From: Elusimicrobia bacterium GWC2_64_44
GTDB lineage: Bacteria > Elusimicrobiota > Elusimicrobia > Elusimicrobiales > UBA9959
DNA length: 56,141 nt
Direction of reading: 5' to 3'
NCBI GenBank assembly: GCA_001799845.1
Contig: MGUG01000017.1
Location: forward strand, 1-56,141
Below are positions 25,615-34,295 of this stretch, one piece after another. The translations under genes and the position numbers were made by a program. Every line of letters begins with the position of its first letter. The first letter of the stretch is position 1. The notes beneath the pieces are model-generated. The model saw only the letters and a list, made by a program, of their open reading frames with translations. It was not told the origin of the DNA and did not search any database.

Positions 25615-26760
25615 ATGCAGAACTTCACTTTCGTCAATCCCACCAAGATCATTTTCGGCAAGGCCGTAGTGGCCAAGCTGGGCCCGGCCGCCGCGGCGGC
25701 GGGCAAGAAGGCCCTGCTGGTCTACGGCAGCGGCAGCATAAAAAAGAACGGCGTCTACGACGTGCTGACCGGCGCCCTGAGGGCCAACGGGGTGGAGATA
25801 GTGGAGCATCCCGGAGTTAAACCCAACCCGGTGCTCTCGCACGTCAAGGCCGGCATAGAGAAGGCCAAAGCCGGCGGCTGCGACCTGGTGGTGGCGGCCG
25901 GCGGCGGCTCCGTCATCGACGAAGCCAAGGCCATTGCGGCCGGGGCCAAGTTCTCCGGCGACGTCTGGGATTTCTTCTGCGGCAAGGCCGAGATCCGCGA
26001 AGCGCTGCCGCTGTTCACCGCGCTGACGCTGCCCGCCACCGGCTCGGAGATGAACGCCGGCTGCGTGGTGACCAACGAGGCCACCTCGCAGAAGTACTCG
26101 GCCCACAGCCCGGCGCTATTCCCTCTGGTCTCGGCCCTCGACCCCGAGACCACGCTCACGCTGCCGCGCGAGCAGGTGGCCTACGGCGCGGTGGACTCGC
26201 TCGCCCACATCATCGAGGGCTACTTCACCACCAAAGACGCCGACGCAGAGATCACCGACGAGGTGGTGCACGCCCTGGCGCGCTCCGTCGTGGCCTCAAC
26301 AATGCGCATCCTCAAGGACCCGGCCGACTACAACGCCCGCGCGTCCATGATGTGGTCCGCCACCCTGGCCCTGAACGGCCTGGCCACCTGCGGCTATGGC
26401 GGGATGAACTTCATCAACCACGCCATAGAGCATTCCCTCAGCGCCCTCTACGACATCGCCCACGGCGCCGGCCTGGCCATCGTCATGCCTGCCTGGTTCC
26501 GCCACCACCTCGAGACCGCCGGCCCCGCGCGGCTGCAGAAGTTCGGCGCGGCCGTCTTCGGCGTGCGTACCGCCGAGGAGACCATCCAAGCCTTCGAGGA
26601 TTTCTTCCGCAAGGCCGGCGCCCCCGTGCGCCTGCCCGAAGCCGGCATCCCCGCCGACGACATCCCCAAGATCGCCGCCAACGCCATGGGCCTCATCCGC
26701 ATGTGGGGCATGCACCACGAGCAGCCCGAAATCGAAAGGATCCTCTCCAAAGCAAAGTAA
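25615..26760 (+). CDS. Iron-type alcohol dehydrogenase, BDH/YqhD-like
   Basis: This 381-residue NAD(P)H-dependent dehydrogenase of the group III family reduces aldehydes to alcohols in the cytoplasm. The nucleotide motif AAGGGSVIDEAKA is at about 95-106. The metal ligands can be read by spacing as Asp194 and His198 (GAVDSLAHIIEGYF), His269 (INHAIEHSL) and His283 (YDIAHGAGLA), the same arrangement as in YqhD. The start follows a perfect AAGGAGG. It could remove toxic aldehydes or act in fermentation; the substrate cannot be named. Confidence 0.93.
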   Translation: MQNFTFVNPTKIIFGKAVVAKLGPAAAAAGKKALLVYGSGSIKKNGVYDVLTGALRANGVEIVEHPGVKPNPVLSHVKAGIEKAKAGGCDLVVAAGGGSVIDEAKAIAAGAKFSGDVWDFFCGKAEIREALPLFTALTLPATGSEMNAGCVVTNEATSQKYSAHSPALFPLVSALDPETTLTLPREQVAYGAVDSLAHIIEGYFTTKDADAEITDEVVHALARSVVASTMRILKDPADYNARASMMWSATLALNGLATCGYGGMNFINHAIEHSLSALYDIAHGAGLAIVMPAWFRHHLETAGPARLQKFGAAVFGVRTAEETIQAFEDFFRKAGAPVRLPEAGIPADDIPKIAANAMGLIRMWGMHHEQPEIERILSKAK

Positions 26761-26782
26761 GCGAGCAGAGAAGCATAAAGCA

Positions 26783-26813
26783 AGAGAAGCCCCGGAAGGG
26801 GCTTCTCTATTTT
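26783..26813 (+). terminator. Rho-independent terminator of the alcohol dehydrogenase
   Basis: The perfect eleven-base stem AGAGAAGCCCC / GGGGCTTCTCT with a GGAA loop is followed by ATTTT. Confidence 0.94.
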
Positions 26814-26814
26814 G

Positions 26815-27167
26815 GCGGCCTAGCGCAGGGACGGGTCCCGAAAAACCGCGGTCGGTGCATTGTCGCTTCGCTCCACACGCACACAGTGCTCGCCGCTGCC
26901 CGTCTCGGCCTCGGCGCTACGCAAGCCTCGGCCTCCGACATGCTTTTTCGGGACCCATCCCTGCGCTCTCCGCCGGTTTCTAAATGCTACAGCATAGTGG
27001 CAGACAAACGGAGGCGACGGCCGGGGAGGGGTTCCGTGCGATTTTGGGGAAAGGGGGCCCCGCCCATAATTTCCCAAGGGCGGGGGGAAACCGCGCAACG
27101 GTTTCCCTCTGCCCATGAGCACGGGGCCCCTCCCCGGCCGGCCCCCGACTGGGCATCTCGCGGCTCT
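26815..27167. repeat. Dispersed structured repeat, full copy (modules A and B)
   Basis: This fills the gap between two convergent genes; no gene is credible in it. Module A (26823-26966) is a long hairpin whose ends GCGCAGGGACGGGTCCCG and CGGGACCCATCCCTGCGC pair, the 25-base arms matching at 23 positions. The arms differ in sequence from those at 8839-8954, yet pair equally well. The apical 32-base block (26904-26935) is identical to 8893-8924. The linker again has TCTCCG and CGGAGG. Module B runs from GGCCGGGGAGGGG near 27019 to CCCCTCCCCGGCC near 27140 and holds the GGGGCCCCGCC core (27053-27096). The conserved right end is 27140-27167. Confidence 0.88.
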
Positions 27168-27176
27168 CTCCTAAAC

Positions 27177-27200
27177 CAAAAAAGCCCCTTTCGGGGCTTC
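27177..27200 (-). terminator. Terminator of the minus-strand acyl-CoA synthetase gene
   Basis: AAGCCCC / GGGGCTT (27182-27188, 27193-27199) forms a stem followed on the minus strand by TTTTTT. It closely resembles the stem at 26783-26813 on the other side of the repeat. Confidence 0.85.
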
Positions 27201-27220
27201 TCTGCTCTCGGCGGGTTGCG

Positions 27221-29488
27221 TCAGCCGAGGAGGTATTCCAGGTACTTGGCGTACATTTTGACGGCGCGGTCGGCGGAGCGGAAGACCGGGAGGCCGAGAG
27301 ACTGCGCGTAGTCGCAGTACGGCTCGTAGCGGGTGCCGGAGCCCACGCAGAACAGCAGCGGCTTGCCCTCGCCCCGCGCCTCTTCGGCCGCGGCCCGCAG
27401 GAAAGACTTATCGAGATCGTCGGGGTAGGCCCCGCCCTTCGGCAGCGTGTTCATCATCGCCGTCAGCGGGATCATGGAGACGATGGCGCCAGAGAACTCG
27501 TCGGAGCGCAGCGCCGCCTTGACCACCCCGCCTATCGCCGCGTCGGTCGCCATCGGAGTGATGTCCAGCGGGTTCTTCGCGTCCACGATGGAATCCAGCC
27601 GGTGCTCCTTCAGCACCCCGTCCATCTCGGCCGCCAGTTCCTTGCTCATGTCCGCCGTCACGCGGCCGCCCACGCCGTCGGCCATGCCGGCCGCCTCGAA
27701 GCCGGCGTTGCTGATGAAGAAAGTGTTGCCGTGCTTCGGCGCCGCGTACCCGCCGAAGGTGCAGGCCAGCGCGGCCAGGTCGTTGAACTCGTCGAAAGTC
27801 TCCGCCACCAGCGCGCCCGCGCTCTCCATGATCAGGCGCGTCACCAGGTAGTCCCCGGCGATGGAAGCCGTGTGCCCCATCACCGCCTTCTGCCCGACGG
27901 CCGTGCGGCCCGCCTTGTAAAGCACCACCACCTTGCCCTTCGCGCGGGCCTTCTCTATGACCTTCGCCAGCGCCAGCCCGTCGCCGGGCTTGAAGCCCTC
28001 CATGTAGACCAGCAGCACCTTCAGGTCGGCCTCGTCGGCCAGGCGCTCCACGTAGTCCGGCACGGTGATATCCTGCTGGTTGCCCACGGTAATGCTGTAG
28101 GCCGGCTTAAGCCAGGGCATCTTGCTCACCGTGGAGATCACGAAGGCCCCGCTCTGGCTGACGAAGGCGGTCTTCGCCATATTCGGATTCACTCCGAGCG
28201 GGTGCTCCATCTTGTACTCCGGAATGAAGAAAGTGTTCAGCTTCACCCCGTTGAGCACGATGCCCATGGAGTTGCCGCCGGAGAGCGCGAAATCCGGGTT
28301 CTTGTCCTTGGCGGCGGCGATGGCGTCCACCACGGTGCCGGCCATACCCTCGGAGCCGGACTTCTCGCCCATGCCGCCGGAGATCAGCACCACGCCGTTG
28401 ACCTTGCCCGACTCGCCGGCCTCGGCCAGCACGCGCGGCACTTCGGGCGACGGCACGGCCACCACGTACATGTCCACCTTCTCCGGCAGCTGCGCCGGGG
28501 AGGGGAAACACTTCACGCCGTCTATCTCGGCCACGCCCTCCTTGATGATGTACGTATGCTCCCTGGGAAAGCCGGCCTTCACGATGTTATTGAGGATGAT
28601 GCGGGCCATGTTCAGCTTCTTCTCGCTGACGCCCACTACGGCCGCACTCTTGGTGTGGATAAGGCCGTCTACGCCCTGCACGGACGGCTTGCGGCGGAGC
28701 GCGGCTTTTTTAGCCGGGCGGAGGCGCAGCACCCCGTCGAGGGCGGTCAGCCGGCCCTTCGAGACGGCCAGCGGGTTGATCTCGAACTCCTCTATAGCCC
28801 AGGGCGAAGAGCCCCCGTCGCAGAAATGCTTCATCAGGTGGGAGAATCCCTCGAGCCATTTTATTATCTCGCCGGCCTGAACCAGCTCGCGGCCGCCGCG
28901 CACCTTGCCCGAGGTGTACTTCCAGATCCAGCTGCCGGCCAGGAACCTCTCCCAGGCCCCGGTGTTGAAGGCCAGGCGGGCGGGAATGACGGAAGGGGAA
29001 GTGCCTGGGCGCAGCGACTTGGTCAGCGCCTCGGCGTTGGTGCCGCCGGGCCCGAGGGTGATCACGGGGCCGAAGGCGTCGTCGGAGCGCGCGCCCAGCA
29101 GCAGCTCCTCGCCGAGCGCGAAAGCGGAATGCGGCACGAACTCCACGGCCATGAAACCGTCGGCGTCTGCGAACTTGGCGGCCATGGCCTTCATGGCCGC
29201 GCCCAGCGCCTCCGGGGTCTTGTCCGTTATCTTGACGCCGCCGGCTTCGGTCTTGTGCAGCGTCGCGGCCGAGACCAGCTTCAGCACCGCCTTGTCGCCG
29301 GGGAGTTTGCCGCAGGCGTCGGCCGCCGCGGCGGCCGCGTCGAACCCTTTGGCCCCGTACAGGCAATACTTGGGCGCCCCCAGCCCGGCCAGCTCGAAAA
29401 CCCGGTAGACCTCCGGTTCGCTGAGGCTCTTGCGCCCTTCTCCGCCGGCCGCCGCCAGTATGCGTTCTATCGCGTCAAAATTTTCCAT
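27221..29488 (-). CDS. ADP-forming acyl-CoA synthetase (beta-alpha fusion)
   Basis: This 755-residue enzyme interconverts acyl-CoA + ADP + Pi with acid + CoA + ATP, giving ATP from acetyl-CoA or other acyl-CoA. The N-terminal ATP-grasp (beta) part covers about 1-240 (VLKLVSAATLHKTEAGGVKI, WAIEEFEINPLAV). The CoA-binding and ligase (alpha) parts cover about 265-755 (SAAVVGVSEKKLN, SGGNSMGI, FVSQSGAF). The phosphorylated histidine is His539 in VMGHTASIAGD. The beta-before-alpha order is the reverse of the commoner fused form. GGAG precedes the ATG. The PfkB-family gene lies 16 bases upstream, and the two are probably co-transcribed. Confidence 0.92.
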   Translation of the reverse strand: MENFDAIERILAAAGGEGRKSLSEPEVYRVFELAGLGAPKYCLYGAKGFDAAAAAADACGKLPGDKAVLKLVSAATLHKTEAGGVKITDKTPEALGAAMKAMAAKFADADGFMAVEFVPHSAFALGEELLLGARSDDAFGPVITLGPGGTNAEALTKSLRPGTSPSVIPARLAFNTGAWERFLAGSWIWKYTSGKVRGGRELVQAGEIIKWLEGFSHLMKHFCDGGSSPWAIEEFEINPLAVSKGRLTALDGVLRLRPAKKAALRRKPSVQGVDGLIHTKSAAVVGVSEKKLNMARIILNNIVKAGFPREHTYIIKEGVAEIDGVKCFPSPAQLPEKVDMYVVAVPSPEVPRVLAEAGESGKVNGVVLISGGMGEKSGSEGMAGTVVDAIAAAKDKNPDFALSGGNSMGIVLNGVKLNTFFIPEYKMEHPLGVNPNMAKTAFVSQSGAFVISTVSKMPWLKPAYSITVGNQQDITVPDYVERLADEADLKVLLVYMEGFKPGDGLALAKVIEKARAKGKVVVLYKAGRTAVGQKAVMGHTASIAGDYLVTRLIMESAGALVAETFDEFNDLAALACTFGGYAAPKHGNTFFISNAGFEAAGMADGVGGRVTADMSKELAAEMDGVLKEHRLDSIVDAKNPLDITPMATDAAIGGVVKAALRSDEFSGAIVSMIPLTAMMNTLPKGGAYPDDLDKSFLRAAAEEARGEGKPLLFCVGSGTRYEPYCDYAQSLGLPVFRSADRAVKMYAKYLEYLLG

Positions 29489-29504
29489 ATCGTCTCCGTG
29501 TAGC

Positions 29505-30440
29505 TCAGCCTATCTTTTCCACCGCGGCCTTCTGCGCGTAAGCCAGCGCCTGCGCCCGGTCAATGAAACCCGCGCCCACGCTGAGGCAGTCGGACGCGGC
29601 CGCGCCCGACGCCAGCTTCAGGGTGCGCTCGAAATCGAAACCGTTGAGGAAGCCGAACAGGAACCCGGCCATGAACGAGTCGCCCGCCCCTACGGCGCTC
29701 TTGACGGCGCCCAGGCGCGGCGGCCTGGCGCGCCAGAGCCCGAACGGGGAAGCCGCGTAGGTGGGTTTGTCGCCGTCGGTAACTATCAGCGTCTTCAGGC
29801 CGGCGCGGCGCCAACGGCGGAAGAAAGCGGCCACTTTGGCGGGACTGAAGGGGCTGCCGCAGAGCTCCTGGAATTCGAACCGGTTTATCTTCACGCCCTC
29901 GGCCCCGGCGGCTATGGCCTCGGCCAGCGCCGGGCCGCTGGTGTCGAAAACGGTGAAGCAGCCGCGCGCCGCGGCCAGCTTTACGAGCGAGGCGTAGAAG
30001 CCCTTTTTCAGCCCGGCCGAGACCCGGCCGCAGACGGCGGCCGCGCGGAAGCGCCCTGTCAGCGCCGAGAATTTCTTGAGGAAGGCCGCCTGGGCCGCGG
30101 CTGGAACGGCCGGGCCCTCTTCGTTCAGGTCGGTAGTCACGCCGCGCCGGTCCACTACGGTATAGCAGACGCGCGACTCGCCGGCGGAGTGGTGCTGCAC
30201 GAAGGAAGTGAAGTTCTCTTTCTTCAGGCGCCCGGCTATCCAGCGGCCGTTATAGCCGCTGGCGAAACCGGCGATGGGGGACTCCAGGCCGAGCGAGCGC
30301 AGCGCGCGCGCCACGTTGACGCCCTTGCCGCCGGGCAGGGTTACGGCGTCGCCCAGGCGGAAGATGCGGCCCGTCTCGAAATCGGGGACCACTACGGTCT
30401 TGTCTACCGAAAGGTTGAGGTTTACGATAAGGGCGTTCAT
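29505..30440 (-). CDS. PfkB-family sugar kinase, 1-phosphofructokinase-like
   Basis: This is a 311-residue ribokinase-fold kinase. The substrate motif LPGGKGVNVARALRSLG and the catalytic loop AVGAGDSFMAGFLFG with Asp254 are typical of the 1-phosphofructokinase/tagatose-6-phosphate kinase branch. The phosphate acceptor (fructose-1-phosphate or tagatose-6-phosphate) cannot be settled, and no PTS genes are adjacent. The start at 30440 (MNALIVNLNLSVDKTV) fits the family N-terminus better than an ATG seven codons upstream. No ribosome-binding site is seen. Confidence 0.88.
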   Translation of the reverse strand: MNALIVNLNLSVDKTVVVPDFETGRIFRLGDAVTLPGGKGVNVARALRSLGLESPIAGFASGYNGRWIAGRLKKENFTSFVQHHSAGESRVCYTVVDRRGVTTDLNEEGPAVPAAAQAAFLKKFSALTGRFRAAAVCGRVSAGLKKGFYASLVKLAAARGCFTVFDTSGPALAEAIAAGAEGVKINRFEFQELCGSPFSPAKVAAFFRRWRRAGLKTLIVTDGDKPTYAASPFGLWRARPPRLGAVKSAVGAGDSFMAGFLFGFLNGFDFERTLKLASGAAASDCLSVGAGFIDRAQALAYAQKAAVEKIG

Positions 30441-30492
30441 TCGGTAAGTAAAATTTAGCATTTTGACGGGGGGTTTTGAAACCTAACTTTTA

Positions 30493-30498
30493 TATAAT
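30493..30498 (+). promoter_or_regulatory. -10 box for a leaderless AsmA-like gene
   Basis: TATAAT ends six bases before the ATG at 30505, so the predicted transcript begins at or next to the A of the start codon. No convincing -35 is present and no ribosome-binding site could fit. Confidence 0.65.
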
Positions 30499-30504
30499 AA
30501 TGGG

Positions 30505-32775
30505 ATGAGCAAAGCCCTGAAGATCATTGCCTGGTCGGTCGGCGGCCTCGCGCTGGCGCTCGGCGCCGCGGCGCTGGGACTGAAACTTTATTTTACCCAG
30601 GCCCGCCTCAAGGCGCTCACCACGGACTTCGCCGCCAGGAACCTGCGCCGCGAGGTCACCTTCGACTCGGTAGCGCTAGGGCTCAAGGGCCTGGCCATCT
30701 CCAACCTGCGCGTCTCCGAGTACCCGGACTTCAAGCGCGGGGAATTTTTCAGCGCGGCCTCGTTCGCGGTGCGCCCCTCTTTCCGCTCCCTGCTGCGCGG
30801 CGAGATCAAGATCAACTCCGTCACGGCCGACGCGCTGAAGATGCGCGTGAAGGAAGTGAAGCCGGAAACCTACAATTTCTCCGACCTCATGGCCGCGCCC
30901 GCGCAGGAACCCCGGCCGGCTGCCGCGCCGGGGCAGCGCCAGGAAGCGGCCCCGCCGCAGTTGTCCGTCTCCAGCCTCAAGGTGAGGGGCTCTTCCTTCT
31001 CCTACGCCAACTCCGCCGGGGACTTGGCCGTGACATTGAAGGACATCAACCTTTCCGCTTCCGGCATCTCTCCCTCCGGCCTGTTCCCGGTTGAGGCCGA
31101 CTTCACGCTGGCCGTGGCCTCGCCCTACTTCAAGGGCGAGATCCCGGCGGCGCTTAAAGGCCGGCTGGCCCTGGGCGGGTTCGACCCGTCCAAGGGCACG
31201 GCCGAAATAGAGCGGGCCTCGCTGGCGCTGGGCGGGGTCAAAGCCGAGGCGAAAGGCTCGCTGCGCAACCTCCTGGAGCCCGACGCCAAGCTGGCCCTCG
31301 TCATTAAACAGTTCTCCACGGCCGACCTCAGGACGGTCTTCAAGGGCCTGCCGCCCAAGATCCTGCTGCCGGAAATAGAGGCCGACGCCGACTTCAAGCT
31401 GACGGCCAAGGACGTGGCCCTGCGCGCGGTGGCGCTGCGCGCCGGCCCGGTCAGGGCCAGCCTGAAAGGCCGCGCCGCCTGGAACCCGCGCGCCGCCTAC
31501 GACATCCAGGCCGAGGTGAAAGCCCAGGTGCCCGAGATCGACACGACGCTGCTGGCGAGGAAGGCCAAAGACTTTCCCGTGCCCAGGGGCCTGAAGCTGC
31601 CGCTCGCCGAAGTGGCGGCGAGGCTGAGGCTGAAGGACGGCACGGCGGAGATCTCTTCCTTCACGCTGGACTCCGCCCCGCTGTCCGCCTCCGGCCGGAG
31701 CACGGTGAATTTTTCCGGCGCGCTGAAGGCCGCCGGCGCCGTGAAGGCGGAGATAAAGAATTTCGCGCGGGTGGCGGACATCGCCCCGGACCAGCTCAAA
31801 AGCTACGCCCTTTCCGGCGCTGCCTCGGCGGCGGTGGACTTCGCTTACGCCGGCGGCAAGCCCTCGGCGTCGGGCCGGGCCTCGCTCAACGGCCTCGGGG
31901 CCGCTTTCGCCGGGCGCGCGCTCACGGGCCTTTCCGGAACGGTAGACTTCACTATGGATTCCGCCGCCTCGAAAAAGCTGCAGGGCAAGCTGGACGGCGA
32001 AGAGCTAACCGCCTCCTTCAAGGCCCGCGACCTGCTGAAGCATCCCAAGGCCGACTTCGACCTGAACCTGGCGAAGCTGGTAGTCAAAGATCCTCCGGCC
32101 GCGCCGGCTAAAGCCGCGGCCAAACCCGCGGGCGCCGGCGCCGCGGGCGGAGAGCCCTTTTACCTCGACGTGGCGGGGGCCGCCCGCCTGGGCGCGATAG
32201 AGCATCCCAACTTCCGCTGCGGCCCCGCCGAGCTGAAACTGAACCTGGCTAACATCTCCGACGACATGAAAGCTCTGGACGGCTCGGCCTCGTTCACCGC
32301 CGGGCCTGGCCGGCTGACCGAGCTTTACGTGCTGGCCGGCAAGCACAAGGCCGCCAAGGTGGCGCTGTACCCGCTCCTGGTGCTGCAGAAATCCTCCAAG
32401 CTGGCCAAGGGCCTTAACCTGCCCGACTTCAACAACATAGATTTCGAAGTGCTGGAAGGCGACTACTCTTTCAGCAAAGGCCTGATGAAACTGAACAAGT
32501 CCGCGCTGACCGCCGAGGTGGCGGACGTGAACTCCTCCGGGACCATCAACCTGCCCGCCGAGAAGCTGGACATGAAGATCCTCACCACCCTGAAGAGAGC
32601 CAGCGGCGTCACCATGAGCGCCCCGGTGGGCATGCTGGTGAAGGGCACCTTCACCGACCCGCAGGTAAAGCTCGACGTAAAATCCATCGCCGAGCAGCCG
32701 GCCGTGAAGAAGGCGCTCGACAAGCTGGCCCCCGGCGCGGACAAGCTCCTGAAAGGCCTGTTCAAGAAAAGATGA
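30505..32775 (+). CDS. AsmA-family envelope protein
   Basis: This 756-residue protein is anchored by one N-terminal helix (about 8-30). The rest lies in the periplasm and is built of repeated short beta strands, as in AsmA/TamB-like proteins that bridge the membranes and help move phospholipids. Recognisable parts are FAARNLRREVTFDSVALGLKG near the N-terminus and SSGTINLPAEKLDMKILTTL near the C-terminus, the AsmA_2-type end. There is a low-complexity Ala/Pro linker at about 532-550. The mRNA is probably leaderless. The stop overlaps the next start (ATGA). Confidence 0.82.
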   Translation: MSKALKIIAWSVGGLALALGAAALGLKLYFTQARLKALTTDFAARNLRREVTFDSVALGLKGLAISNLRVSEYPDFKRGEFFSAASFAVRPSFRSLLRGEIKINSVTADALKMRVKEVKPETYNFSDLMAAPAQEPRPAAAPGQRQEAAPPQLSVSSLKVRGSSFSYANSAGDLAVTLKDINLSASGISPSGLFPVEADFTLAVASPYFKGEIPAALKGRLALGGFDPSKGTAEIERASLALGGVKAEAKGSLRNLLEPDAKLALVIKQFSTADLRTVFKGLPPKILLPEIEADADFKLTAKDVALRAVALRAGPVRASLKGRAAWNPRAAYDIQAEVKAQVPEIDTTLLARKAKDFPVPRGLKLPLAEVAARLRLKDGTAEISSFTLDSAPLSASGRSTVNFSGALKAAGAVKAEIKNFARVADIAPDQLKSYALSGAASAAVDFAYAGGKPSASGRASLNGLGAAFAGRALTGLSGTVDFTMDSAASKKLQGKLDGEELTASFKARDLLKHPKADFDLNLAKLVVKDPPAAPAKAAAKPAGAGAAGGEPFYLDVAGAARLGAIEHPNFRCGPAELKLNLANISDDMKALDGSASFTAGPGRLTELYVLAGKHKAAKVALYPLLVLQKSSKLAKGLNLPDFNNIDFEVLEGDYSFSKGLMKLNKSALTAEVADVNSSGTINLPAEKLDMKILTTLKRASGVTMSAPVGMLVKGTFTDPQVKLDVKSIAEQPAVKKALDKLAPGADKLLKGLFKKR

Positions 32776-33656
32776 AGATCAGCTCACTCTATCTCGCCCC
32801 GCTGCTGCTGCTGGCCGCCTGCGCCGGCAGCCGCCAGCAGGCCAGCCTCACCAGCGAACCGTCCATCGAGCGGGCTCTCGACCTGCTCGACGCCACCCCG
32901 CACGGCAAGCCCCTGCTGCGTTTCCTGGCCGACAGCGGCGTGGCGCTGCAATACTCCAACACCGCCGGCCGCTGCAGCAAGTTCGGCCTTCAGGCCCGCA
33001 AGATCTACGTGCCGGTCGACTACAAAGGGGCCGACCACGTGCTGGCCGCGGCCGTCGGCCGCTCCGCCTATATCTACCAGCTCTTCTCCGAGAGCGGCAT
33101 GGACGAGATCATCTCCGAAGAGGAAGAACTGGCCGCCCTTTTTCAGGCGCGCCTGGCCCTGGAGCTGAAGCTCACCAACGAGCACTTCGCCAAGGCGGGC
33201 GGCGCCCCCGAAGTCAAAGCCGCCTTCTGCAACTACATCCTGGAATCCTCCGGCTACGCCATGGCCCAGGCACGCAAAGAGGCCCTTTCCTCGGACCCCG
33301 TCTGCCAGCGGCCTCTGGACACCATGGAGAACCAGCGCGTCTGGCTGGAAAAGATGCGGCAGGCCATCAACGACGAGACCTTCTACCAGCTGCTCTACGA
33401 GCGCGACATGGCCCGCGTCAGGAAGGGCGCCCTGCAGATGAGCGAGGCCATGCGCAAGGACGCAAACCTGCGCGCCCTGCCCACCTACGAGATCTACCGC
33501 TACCAGCGCAGTTTCTACGACAAACAGAGCGACATCTTCACGCGCTTCGCGCGGCTTTACTCGGGCGAGATCGCCAGGGACGCCGCCTGGCGCGCCGGGC
33601 GCCGCGAAGAGATAGACTTGGCGAGGGAGGAGTTCTCCGACTGCAACCTGCCCTAG
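32772..33656 (+). CDS. Putative lipoprotein of unknown function
   Basis: This is a 294-residue protein with a lipobox, LLLLAACAGS, so Cys17 should be lipidated. The mature part is mainly helical and has five further cysteines (RCSKFG, FCNYIL, VCQRPL, DCNLP among them). A segment ADHVLAAAVGRSAYIYQLFS is hydrophobic but short. No domain is recognised. It overlaps the AsmA-like gene by four bases, so the two products may act together in the envelope; that is inference from position. Confidence 0.75.
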   Translation: MKISSLYLAPLLLLAACAGSRQQASLTSEPSIERALDLLDATPHGKPLLRFLADSGVALQYSNTAGRCSKFGLQARKIYVPVDYKGADHVLAAAVGRSAYIYQLFSESGMDEIISEEEELAALFQARLALELKLTNEHFAKAGGAPEVKAAFCNYILESSGYAMAQARKEALSSDPVCQRPLDTMENQRVWLEKMRQAINDETFYQLLYERDMARVRKGALQMSEAMRKDANLRALPTYEIYRYQRSFYDKQSDIFTRFARLYSGEIARDAAWRAGRREEIDLAREEFSDCNLP

Positions 33657-33669
33657 CGGCGGCTAACCT

Positions 33670-34035
33670 ATGAGCACGCGCTACGATATCTGCTTCGTCA
33701 CGGCGGGGAACAAGGCCTCGGCCGAAAAGCTGGCCGCCGGGCTGCTGCGCGGGCGCCTGGCCGCCTGCGTGTCTGCCGTGCCCGGAGTGAAGTCTTCCTA
33801 CTGGTGGAAGGGCCGCCTGGAAAAAGCCTCCGAGGTGCTGCTGCTGGTCAAGACGCGGCGCGCGCTGCGCAAGGAAGTCCTGAAGTTCATGAAGCGGCAC
33901 CATCCCTACGCCGTACCGGAGGTCCTCTTCGCCGAGATCGCCGCCGGGTCCCCGGAGTACCTGGCCTGGCTGGGCGCCAACACCGTTCTTTCCGCCGACC
34001 CGCAGAAGGGTAAGGCACCGGAGATAAAAAAATGA
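33670..34035 (+). CDS. cutA: CutA1 divalent-cation tolerance protein
   Basis: This 121-residue cytoplasmic protein of the trimeric, ferredoxin-like CutA1 family is linked to copper and other metal tolerance, with an uncertain molecular role. Family motifs: AEKLAAGLLRGRLAACVSAVPGVKSSYWWKGRLEKASEVLLLVKT, with the conserved WWKG read as YWWKGRLE, and HPYAVPEVLFAEIAAGSPEYLAWL. The stop overlaps the next start (ATGA). Confidence 0.95.
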   Translation: MSTRYDICFVTAGNKASAEKLAAGLLRGRLAACVSAVPGVKSSYWWKGRLEKASEVLLLVKTRRALRKEVLKFMKRHHPYAVPEVLFAEIAAGSPEYLAWLGANTVLSADPQKGKAPEIKK

Positions 34036-34295
34036 AAAACACGCTGCACGTGGTAGTGGTGGTAGTGGTGGGTTCGCTGCTGGGGATGTTCCTCACCAAG
34101 CTGTTCGGCATCTGGTTCCCGGAGGGCAGCCAGGTAGCGGGGCTCATCAACACCGGCATCAGCACCGGGCTCAACCCGACCACGGTGGACCTGACGCTGG
34201 TGCAGGTTACCGCCGGGCTGGTCTTCAAATTCAACATCGCCAGCATCCTGGGCATCTTCCTCTCGGCCCTGGTCTACAAGCAGCTTGTAAAATGA
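34032..34295 (+). CDS. DUF4321 membrane protein
   Basis: This is an 87-residue protein with two transmembrane helices, about 5-25 and 63-83. The arrangement GSLLGMFL near the start, LNPTTVDLTLVQVTAGLVFKFNIASILGIFLSALVY at the end, and the position directly before maf match DUF4321, a family of unknown function often found next to maf. It overlaps cutA and maf by four bases each. Confidence 0.8.
   Translation: MKNTLHVVVVVVVGSLLGMFLTKLFGIWFPEGSQVAGLINTGISTGLNPTTVDLTLVQVTAGLVFKFNIASILGIFLSALVYKQLVK

Noticed and set aside
26820..27122. Open frames inside the 26815-27167 repeat copy
   Set aside because: Same reason: repeat-derived composition and no conserved frame between copies.
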